Shown: positions 54,937 through 64,000 of the stretch, one piece after another | Numbering within the stretch: the first letter of the stretch is position 1 | Layout of the letters: each line of letters begins with the position of its first letter | DNA from: Heracleum sosnowskyi | Lineage: Eukaryota > Streptophyta > Magnoliopsida > Apiales > Apiaceae | NCBI GenBank assembly: GCA_030848705.1 | Contig: CM061237.1 | Coordinates: 78,239,910 to 78,303,909 of the forward strand | Length of the DNA stretch: 64,000 nt | Direction of reading: 5' to 3' | Made by a program: the position numbers and the translations under genes | The notes under the pieces: model-generated | What the model saw: the letters and a program-made list of their open reading frames with translations, nothing else | Databases searched by the model: none | What the model was told of the DNA's origin: nothing

Positions 54937-56167
54937 TGCATTGCGTACCTATACAATGTCAACAAGCAAGCAACATCAAGTCTTGTTTACAGTTTCTGGA
55001 CCTAACAGCAGATATAGCAAAGCCTTTCAGCACCAAGTAAACAAACTGCACCATCAACCCCATCCCACAGAATCAATAACAATCATCAAAAACCTCACAA
55101 TTTGGAACAAGGGAAATATTTTCTAGTACTTGTTGCTAAAATAAAAAAAATAAAGTGACACACAAGAGAAACAGTGAGAGACAAGCAGAAAACTATAAAC
55201 AAGTACTAGTGTGGACACAAGACTAATTAAAAGAGTAATTAAAGCTAAGAGAGTAAAGTAAACTATAAACAACTAAACAGAAAACTAACAAAATTTTGAA
55301 AGTTACAACTCCTAGTTGCTTAATTGGTACAGATACAATGTTTAATTGTGAGGTTCTGCTGCTTATATCAGATGACCTTTTAAGTATAGGAGATAAAATA
55401 AAATTAATCAAATTAAAAAAAACAAACATAAATACCATAACCATCTCTCATAGCTAGCCTAACCATGATCCATGTTAAACTAGGAAACTACCAGACTTTC
55501 TATAACATACCAGAACTAACAAACAAACACAAGTAGTCGAACAAAAAAGAGAATAAGAGCACAACAAACTCACACAACGATAATTTAACTGATCCTCTTG
55601 TAGTCGGATTTTTACACAAGATTAATATATGCTTTAAAACTATACTTCAAATTGAGCACAAAAGACACGTTAATTTTAGGAGATGAGTTGTGAGTGTGGC
55701 AAAATACTAAATACTCACACTGAAATAAATCAATAAATCAGCTATAACAGAATTGCACATAACTACATAAATCTCTCGTGAATTTGAAAGAGACAATTTT
55801 ACATGCCTTAAAGCATTTTAGGATAACTCATGAATAACAAATTTGGAATAAGGGAGTGCAGGATAGACACCAAGGAGATAAATTAATAAGTAGCAGTTCA
55901 GCACTCTGGAGTGCTAAAGGGAGTGCACGTTGTGTTTGCTAAATTACCTTGATGTTGAATCTAATACAAATAGTAGCTATGTTCTCTTATTCTGGTTTTG
56001 GTTTCATATTATTGCAGGTAAAAGTTCTGCCTATAGTTTACTTTAATGGTCAGATACTAGAAGAAAATAATGTTCTGCCTATAGTTTCAAGTAAACAAAC
56101 CAGAAATCCCTACTTGTAATGAGAACCTGCAATCTGCTTCTTAGATATGAAAATTAATAATGTGCAG
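54937..56167. other. Noncoding region between ORF1 remnant and element D
   Basis: About 1.2 kb of AT-rich sequence with no supported coding region, terminal repeat or RNA gene. It may be Harbinger intron or untranslated sequence. TGCAG (56163-56167) is the left 5-bp flank of element D. Confidence 0.45.
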
Positions 56168-57351
56168 TGTTAGGTCCCGAAGTATCGTAGAAGGGGGGGG
56201 GTTGAATACGATACTCACAAATAATTCAATTTCGTTCGCGGATAATTCATTCAGTTCTATAACGAAATCAAACACACCAAACCAAACCAAGAGTCGGGGA
56301 ATATATCGTTTTATAAATATAAACCTCGAGGGGTGCTACAATTTCTAATCCGTAGATTAGCTTCAATGAGTTCTAGGTTATTCACAATCAATACAATGAA
56401 AGAATTCTGAGCACTATAAATTTCTATGATCTTCTCCGGCTCAAACTTCTCTCTCAGTAGTTGCTACTATGAACTAACCTCGACTGAGGAAGACACTTCC
56501 TCTCTCTGTGTAATTATAGACTTAGTTTTTAGAAAACTATCGAACCTTAATTGTTAAAACAATCTTGGCCGTCCAATTCTCATCAACCTGACAAACAAAC
56601 ACTTTTCCACCTGCTCCTCAAATTAGAAAACCATCGAAATGGTTAAAAGAACTTTTCATTCGATGGTTTTTTATTACAAACTATCGAATGTAATTCAATT
56701 CCATCAAATCAAAAACTTTAGAATCAATTTTACATTCGATGGTTTTTTATATAAATAAAAAAACTATCGAATGAAAAGTTAATTCATTAGTTTTCTTATG
56801 ACTTCCTTGACTTACATTCGATGGTTTTCTTTATTGAAAAACCATCGAACTCTTTTCTTGTCTTTGACTTACAAGAAAAGATGTTGAGCTCCAGGGTGTT
56901 TAAGTTTCAGACTGTATCAATTTTTTGAGACGATAAAACAACTTGATCTTTTTAGTGCCGTCACCTAGTGCAACTGGTCTGGTTCACAGATGAATAACAC
57001 TTGATCAATTCTTCTTTTATGTCTTCAATTCAATGCTGCTGATAAGTCCTTTGTCGTTCTGGTTGCTTCATCACTGGAATCCTGTGGTACTGAACCCTAA
57101 ATCATTCACATACTTCTGTCGTCTTGAAAGTCTTGTTTCTTTTGTTGTCACTGAGGCTTGAACATTTTCATGAACTTCTTTCCGTGACCTGTTTACGGAC
57201 TTCAAGAATACATAACGTATTTTGATTTTTTGAGTTTACCTTTTCTTCTTTGATTCTGGATTCCTGTGCTTCTGTTAATATTATTGTCTGTCTTGTCCTT
57301 TGTTGAGTTGTAGTTATCTCTTTTACATCTTATGTTACATTATGCTTTACA
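56168..57351 (-). repeat. 3' LTR of element D (1,184 bp, minus strand)
   Basis: Same LTR family as element C: on the minus strand it starts TGTAAAGCATAATG at 57351 and ends GACCTAACA at 56168. The SIRE box has a run of nine (G on the plus strand, 56193-56201). Eight exact copies of C(T/C)ATCGAA/TTCGATGG occur at 56537-56849. TATA-like TTTATATTTATAAAACG on the minus strand lies near 56305-56325. Confidence 0.85.
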
Positions 57352-57366
57352 ATCTCCCCCTATTTG
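57352..57366 (-). other. Polypurine tract of element D
   Basis: On the minus strand CAAATAGGGGGAGAT abuts the TGTAAAG start of the LTR, the expected position for the plus-strand primer. Confidence 0.85.
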
Positions 57367-57585
57367 ATTGGATAGAGTTCGACAAGCAAATACTTCGAGG
57401 ATAACTCAACTAACTAAGGAAACATGAAACTACTTAAAGTAAGACAGCGTAATAATATTAACTGCATTCTGGATCAGATATATATACATTTCCATATTTC
57501 ATAAATCAAAGAACAATAAAACTTTTCACTTTGAAGTTGCTCCTCTTGATTGAGCTGATAGTTCTTTTGTTCTTTGCTTCAATCT

Positions 57586-60430
57586 TCAGTCCATTCCAAT
57601 CTCACCTTCTTCACTCATTGGATCGGAGTTAGAATCTTGATAATCAATCACAGATAGATAGTGCAGTGGTTCTCCAGGTTTAAGGATTGCTCCTTGGATG
57701 TGTCTTCCAATATATTCAACCTCTTGACCCACTCCAGCCCATAACCATGCAATGTTAACATCTTTCTTGTTTAGCTTTGGCATGTTTGGCAATCTGGTAT
57801 GCACTTCCAATCCTCTTTCCACTCTTTTCCTATAGTAAGGAACATTCTCCATAAGATATCTTCTTAGAGTGTCGGCTGCTTTTGTCCGTCTCCGTTGATG
57901 TGAATCCAGTGGATCTAAGATACTTCTCAACTGATATTAGATATTCGTTTGGGTAATCTCTCAGTTTGTCCTCCGTCATGTAGCAGATTCTGAACAAGTC
58001 ATTCGTCATGAATCTAACCATAGGAGGGTTTTCAGTAATCTCTGGACTGACCTTCATCAAGATTTCCTTAACATGCTCACGGAGCAGTTCATTTAGCTTT
58101 GTAGTTCTTTGGATCTTGATGAGAATCACCTTCAGTGGTGTCTTTCTCTCTTAGTGATAGAGAATTTGCTTCTTCTTCCATATCATCATCCAAGATAGGA
58201 TGTTCTATTTGGCTCCGGATGATATGGCTCATGCTCCTCCTGAATCGGTTGCTCTTGCATGACTTCAAATCCCTCTTCACTTTCTTCTAGTACTATGTCC
58301 TCAATCCAATACTGTCTAACTGGAATAGCTTCATTGGTTTCCCAAACTCCCCATCCAGTTGTTTGCCAACCTTCATTAGTCACTTCATTTGTTTCCCCTT
58401 CTCCAACTTTCTCCCCCTTAGTTGAGGAATCCTCGATGAAGTTATCCTCATTATAAAAGGTAGTAGAAGGATCAGGTTGTTGTTTTGAAGTTCCGGGTTG
58501 TTGGTTCCTCAACATAGTCCAAATATATTGTACCCCGTCACATTGATTCTCTTTGACACCAGTCCTCAATTCGACCAGTTCTTCCATAGCTTCCCTCTTC
58601 AAGGAGTCTACTGCCTGTTTGGTACCTGTTATAGTGCCAGATGAACTGCCAATGACCCTGAATGTTCTTCTGGAATCAGCTGTAGCCAAGTCAACTTTCT
58701 CTTGAATAGACTTTAAAGAAACATTGGCTTGACTAGAGGAGATCCCTTGGTCAAAGGAAGGTCGCAGTAAAACCTTGAATAATGGATTTCCTTCTTTATC
58801 ACAAACTGTCATCTCCTTGAGGGTGGATTGAACATGTACCTCTCTTTCTGTCGATAACAGCAAATCATGAATATTAGGTAGGGTTAGGGTGTCACTCCTC
58901 ACATTTGGCTCTGGGTGTACACTCAACGTTTCTGTCGGTGTTTGAATCATTTTTCCTTTCCCACTCAGGCCAGGTGTAAGTGTTTTTGTTTCACTCAAAT
59001 CCTTAATGCTGATTGTACCTGCAGAAGAAATCACCGTAGCCGTCCTTAAGGAGGTCACCGGTGGTGCAATGGGGCTTCGCAAGTCCCCGTCCTTGGTTAA
59101 ACCAAGTTGCTGATCATCCGTAGATGATATATCCTTTGAAGGATCTAGAGTTTGAATCTCTAGGAGGGTAGAATCAGGCTCTATTAACAGCAGAGATCCT
59201 GAAACTTCCTCAATAGTCTGTGAAGACTTTACCTCAGTTAACTCCTCAATTAAAATTGATTCATTGTCACCGAGTTGTCGATCTGCACCTACGTCAGACC
59301 CTTTACCTGCAGGATCCAGATATGTTCCATCTGGGGAGGTAGACAATGACCTTTTAGATTGTGCATTTAGGTCAAAGCCTTCTCTCGACGTCTGTGAAGA
59401 CCCTTGGTTCTTAGAACCTTCAACCAGTGAACCTGACCGTAATATGGTCGGAACACCAGTTGCTTCCGTCAATTCTTCCTTACTTGATTGAGCTATTGGT
59501 TCAGATATTGCTTTCGTTAGCGTAGCCCAATCAGCATCAGAAAAATCAATAAAGGGCGTATCTCCTTATGTGGTGCTGCTATGGCACTATCTCCCTCTAC
59601 ACTCATGGATGTCTGAATATTGGGTATAGGAGGGTAAGGAGGCTCGTTTATGTTTTCATTTGGCACTTCCAAAGGCTCTTCGACCGTGGTTAGAGATTGT
59701 GGGTTGCAATCTCATGGTCTGGATGGCCACTGAGGGCTCTGGATCAACATCCATTGTTGTGGTTCAGGAGCCAGTTCAGGTTGAGGAATATTACCTTCAT
59801 TTACCTGTTCCCTTAGGGGTAGAAGTGGTAGGGGCACCGTTCTTAGATATTCAGTGAGAACAGTGGGTACCCCTGGAAGATGATTCTTTCTTATCAGAGC
59901 GGTTATTGCATTGCTCTTCATCTTCATGCACTCCATGGTCTCCTCTTTGGCGAATGTCTCACGCTCATCATCTGTTAAGATATCCTTGAGAATTAGCTGT
60001 AGGAACCTAGGATAGAAACAAAGCACATCATCTATGCATGTTCTTTCATCCAGTGGTCCCATGTCAGGTAATGCTTAAGGAACTCTCCCACAAAGAAGTT
60101 AGGTTGTTGACTTCTTATGAGAGTGAAGAAAGCATGTATCTCCTCAGTTGTGGGATCCGGAACATGGTTTTCTGTAGGAAAATGTAGTATTCTGTTAAAG
60201 TCATGTTTCGTCACCCTTATTGTTTTGCCCCCTGGCACAACAAAGCTGAAGGATCTTACGTTATTCTCACTTGTATCCGTGGCGGTTGTGTACAACGCAG
60301 TCAATTGATCGATGCAAAGGACTACGGGAGTACTCAAAGCGTATGCCACTAACGAACGTGTGTTTAGAAACTCTGCCCATGCACGAAACTGTAAATTCGT
60401 AATGGCTTGCAAGTTTTGAAACGAGACATG
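57586..60430 (-). pseudogene. Element D: extra 3' ORF (SIRE-type aORF), frameshifted
   Basis: Successive frames on the minus strand, read from about 60430 to 57586, encode the extra 3' ORF. The N-terminus (NLQAITNLQFRAWAEFLN, VPGGKTIRVTKHDFNRILHF, LKHYLTWDHWMKEHA, CIDDVLCFYPRFLQLILKDI) is the globular domain. A long Ser/Thr/Gly/Gln-rich linker lies at 59472-58300 and a basic C-terminal domain near 58130-57590 (IDPLDSH-type, NKKDVNIAWLWAGVGQEVEY). Frame changes fall near 60420, 60040, 59700-59480, 58150 and 57900. It corresponds in place and layout to 4113-8563 of element A and is much better preserved than the pol of the same element. Confidence 0.7.
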
Positions 60431-61690
60431 ATTAGTCTTGGTTACTTTTAAACCAAAACTAAAACCAATTAAATTTAATTAATTATTGCTAATTAATCAA
60501 ACTTGACACAAAATACCCTTAAAACAAAATTACCCCTTTTTCTTAATAAACACAACTTCGAATCACTATTATCAAGAACCCTACTTTTGGTAACACAAAT
60601 AATCAGAATCATCTGAAGAAATCAATTGAAAACAATTAACTTCTAAAGAACAATAGTGAAAATAGTTTTCTTATAAACAAGTTCTTGAGGCAGTGATGTT
60701 CTTGGTTATATGTATTCTAGTAAGTATAAACAAAAGCCCTTAGATCTGATAATAAGAAAAAAACGTAAGGGGTTGTTAAATACTTATTGAATTGACAGGG
60801 GCAATATTGTCTTTACAGTGTTCGATGTTTTTAATAGTATGTTCGATGGTTTTCAGTTGGGGGTAAAACTGTCAACTTTACTTCGATAAATTTTGAAAAA
60901 TAACGAAGAGTTTGAAAATCAGAATTTAAAAAGTTTTTCTGAAAAACTATCGAACTTGTTACCTTTTAAAGCTTGAAAAACTATCGAGGGATCCTTTGTG
61001 GAAAAACTATCGAGAATTAAAATAAAGGAAAAATTAATTCTCTCAGATGGATTTTCATTTTAATTCAAAAACCATCGAGAATTTAGATAAAGAATAATGA
61101 AATTCAATTCGATGCTTTTTCAAATTTTCCTCAAAAAGTATCGAGAAATGTTTTCAATAGTTTTTCTTTTTCCTTTTCAAAAACTATCGAAAATTTATTT
61201 CGATAGATTTATCTATGTACTTGAAAAACTATCGAATTTCCTAAATTCGATATTTTTTGCTTCTGTCTTCATTTTAAAACCTGTTCTTGTTTTAAAATTT
61301 AGACTGTTTTATTTCCTGTCAAGTTTTAATTCTAATAAATCTTTTCAAATTTACCAAAATCAATTGTCAACAGAAAATTCACAATTTTCTCAGAATAAAA
61401 TCGACTAAATATCATTGAATGATATTAACCAATTAAAATCCAATAAATTATGCTGCATATTTATTTTATGTATTTTAAATTATGGAGCAAATAAGATATT
61501 GAACTGCTTCAATTTCCATAATTCAAATTTCATTAAATAAATAATAATAAATTAATACTAAATATCTATGAGTTAGATATTAGCACTAAATTATTAATGT
61601 GAGGACTGGATGTAAAATAAATTCACAAGTCCTTAAAATATGAACAATTTTATACTTGCGAACTTATTCAAGAGTTTCTTGCAAATGAGA
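60431..61690 (-). other. Element D spacer between RNase H and the extra ORF, rich in TATCGA motifs
   Basis: No coding sequence. About a dozen CTATCGA(A/G), CCATCGAG and TTCGAT(G/A)-type motifs lie between 60821 and 61240 in both orientations. They are the same motif that fills the LTR of this family. Confidence 0.65.
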
Positions 61691-64000
61691 TTTTCAAATA
61701 AGGTGCGTGTCTGCAAGTTACTCTATGAATTGAAGACATGCTCTCGAAAGAAATGATACATGTTGTCAAGGTGCATTGTCGTGGATTGTTCCACAGAGTT
61801 GTTGGAGATAAAGTTATTTCCTGAAATAATAACAAGAAATCAATCTTCCTCCACGAAGTTGACAGCTTCTAGAGATGCTCATCCTGTCATTCAGAGATGC
61901 TTCTCCTGTCTTTCTTACAACCTGCGTATTTTATATCTAAATAGCTAAACATGTTAACAAGTATCTTTAGGGTACCATATACTGAGATTTGGTATTCCCT
62001 TAAGATATCTCAAAATCATGTTGATAACTATAAGACTAGATTTTTGAAATCCACTTGGAACCTTGCACATTGGCAACTTGAGAATACAATATGTGTTGTC
62101 AATTTGCAGCTAATAACTTAATGAGACGCATACCTCTCTAGCTTGTCATTTCTGTCTTTTACCTGATTTGTCCTGATCAAGCTTTAGTGGCTGCTGTTGG
62201 TAGGGAGTCTTGGCATGTCTAGAATCTTCTCAATTGTGCACATTCAAAAGATTCTTGACTTACTTTTATTGCCATCACTCTTTTGGCTTACTTGTGTTCC
62301 TAAAAGAATTATTCTTCTGGCTTGCTCAAAGTAATTCCAAAAAGAATTGCAACTTTCCCAACATACTCATCTTGTACATTATCTGCAATGACTTGGCAAA
62401 TTTCTTGCTCAAGTTTTCGTTAGTAGACCAACATATAATATAATCATGATATCACTGCACATATATGACATTATGTTTGTGCCTTATGACAACTCTAATA
62501 AATTCATATTCTGTAAAAGTTCAGTTAGAGTGTCATACCATGTCTTTGACGATTGCTTGAGTATTGATACCGGTTCATACCAATCTGTAGTGATCTTGTG
62601 AAGAGAAGTTATACAACGTCCAATTGGTCTGCAACAGCAAATGCCAGGATCTGTTGTACATTGACTTCTTCTACTATCTCACCAATCAGGAGTGCACTTG
62701 ATCATATTCACCATACAGATATATCCTGATATCCTCAAGTCTCGTCACTGGTGCTTCTTGTTAGATACTGCTTCCTAATAGTAACCTAGCATCCAGTTTG
62801 GCCTTGTCCCTCATAACAATGCCAATTTCATCCAGTATTCTGGATACCCATCTTGTTCCAATAACAGATTTTCCCTTAGGCCTGGGTACCAGCTTCCAAA
62901 CTTTCTGCCTTTCAGATTGATTGAGTTCATTTTGCTTTGCAATCACCCAATCTGGATCCATCAGAGCTTTTTTACCTTTCTTTGTTTCTTCTTCAGAAAG
63001 AAAACCAAGAAAATAATCATTCATACTCTATAGCTCCAGTCTTTACTCCACCACTAGGATCACTAAGAACTAGACATCAGGAATGATATTGAATCTAAAC
63101 CCTTTGTCTTGACAGATACGTTCTTGAAGTGTCCTCTAGATATTCATTGTGGTGTTGATCTGACTAATTGATCCTTCTTTTGCTCCCCCTAAGCTGTTGC
63201 TGGGATTTCCTGAGAATCCTTATCCTCGTTGAGTGGTTCTGTTGAAGTACTGAGCTGTGTAGTTAAACTACCATTACCACTGCTTGGATTTGAATCATCA
63301 TTACCATTAATTTCACACATAACAGCTGAGAGCTTGGAGTTGTTGAACATCATATTCAGACTTTCAATCACCTCTTGTTGATTAATCAAATTTACCTCGT
63401 AGGCTTTAGATTCCACTGATTAGCCGAGGAGAATATCCTCAAGAGCCTTAGCTGCCAATCTTGCCAAGATGCTTACTTGAAAAACAATTTCCTCCAAACC
63501 CCTGAAAGAAATTCAGAGTTTGCTTCTATTGGCCATTACAGGGTCTTCCTGTATGTGTTATTGATCATGGAAATGTGATTAATCTCATCTGTGATGTCCT
63601 GTCCTTCAGATTGAACGAACAACACCAGTTTGTATTAAGAGTAGACATCAACCATCACTGAAGTATATCTTTACTTTGTTGTAGATAAGACATTAACTAG
63701 TCCGTAGAGTTCCATACGTATCATCTGAAGCGGCTCAGTAATGCTTATCACATTCTAGCTTTTCTGTGATGTTTCTTTGACTTCCCTTAATGACATGCCT
63801 CATATATTTCATCTAGCTTGAATCCCAGATGAGGCAGTCCTCTCACCAATACCATCTTTAGAAAAGAGTTCCTTGTATTGTCATGCAAGGGTGAGAGCTT
63901 CTCAACCTTCCTGCTTGAGATAAAACACTGCTCCTTCATTGAATAAAAAGATTTGTGCTTTGAATCTTCAGCAAGAGAGTTGCTTCTAATTGTTATCCTT
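61691..64000 (-). pseudogene. Element D: heavily decayed pol (integrase, RT, RNase H), running off the window
   Basis: Read right to left on the minus strand, recognisable pieces appear in pol order: GAG-pre-integrase/integrase traces (SITEPLQMIRMELYGLVNVL, TSVMVDVYS, about 63780-63640), the integrase-RT linker (63416-63189), the RT start (LMDPDWVIAKQNELNQSERQ, WKLVPRPKGKSVIGTRWVS, 63024-62761), mid-RT traces, and RNase H traces (LRYLKGIPNLSIWYPKDT, HFFREHVF, about 62010-61705). Stops and small deletions are dense throughout. Gag and the 5' LTR lie beyond 64000. Confidence 0.7.

Larger units (their letters stand above)
52790..56167 (+). mobile_element. PIF/Harbinger DNA transposon (left end present, right end not seen)
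   Basis: Left end GAGCAACTCCAATGG (52790-52804) follows TTA (52787-52789), the 3-bp target type of PIF/Harbinger. Inside are subterminal repeats, a full transposase gene and, convergent to it, the C-terminal part of a Myb/NAM-associated ORF1. The matching right terminal repeat is not found before the LTR of element D at 56168. D may have inserted into the transposon, in which case the right end lies beyond the window, or the end may have been lost. Confidence 0.7.

Noticed and set aside
57586..60430. Several separate host genes on the minus strand
   Set aside because: The frames follow one another as pieces of a single SIRE-type extra ORF between a decayed pol and an LTR.

Overview
The window is nuclear DNA of a flowering plant, probably a eudicot. 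Almost all of it is LTR retrotransposon sequence, with plant-type tRNA-iMet primer sites, an RNase H-bearing LINE, Helitron, Stowaway and PIF/Harbinger DNA transposons, and AT-rich intergenic sequence. I cannot name the species. Only three coding sequences look uninterrupted: a two-exon host-type gene (33430-34712, minus), a PIF/Harbinger transposase (53159-54457, plus) and the extra 3' ORF of one SIRE-like Copia element (46688-47995, plus).

Left block (1-25770) is a nest. A decayed Athila/Tat-like Gypsy element F (15801-17913, resuming about 23906-24576, LTR 24577-~25770) lies against a broken RuvB-like 1 (TIP49a) gene copy whose exons run to 30722. Copia element B (gag-pol 9861-13931, LTR 14493-15800) sits in F. 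SIRE-like element A (1125-9789) sits in B's 5' LTR, leaving only 24 bp of that LTR at 9790-9813. A Gypsy-type LTR (1-1123, minus) interrupts A's integrase. A second SIRE-like element C (17914-23273) also entered F and was cut by a minus-strand LTR E.

Middle (25770-40253): the RuvB-like 1 pseudogene, with a solo LTR inside an (AT)n tract in one intron; about 2.7 kb without genes; the minus-strand host-type gene; a truncated SIRE-like element H (LTR plus gag); and a 3' LINE fragment.

Right block (40254-52310) is a second nest. An internally deleted minus-strand LTR element J (target duplication GTATT) contains a nearly complete SIRE-like element I (40515-50379, target duplication GATAT), whose 3' LTR contains a Helitron (49224-50080). 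A Stowaway MITE and a PIF/Harbinger element (TIR at 52790, subterminal repeats, transposase, partial ORF1) follow. A minus-strand SIRE-like element D (56168 to beyond 64000) fills the remainder.

The most unusual signal is that several unrelated LTR families each carry their own short motif (8-10 nt) scattered many times: TCAACGAA in A, C(T/C)ATCGAA in C and D, AGCAAGCT/AGCTAGCTG in H and I, GGCGA in J, ATCCTGAT in B's LTR. In A and I the motif occurs in LTRs, spacers and coding sequence alike. I know of no description of this pattern.
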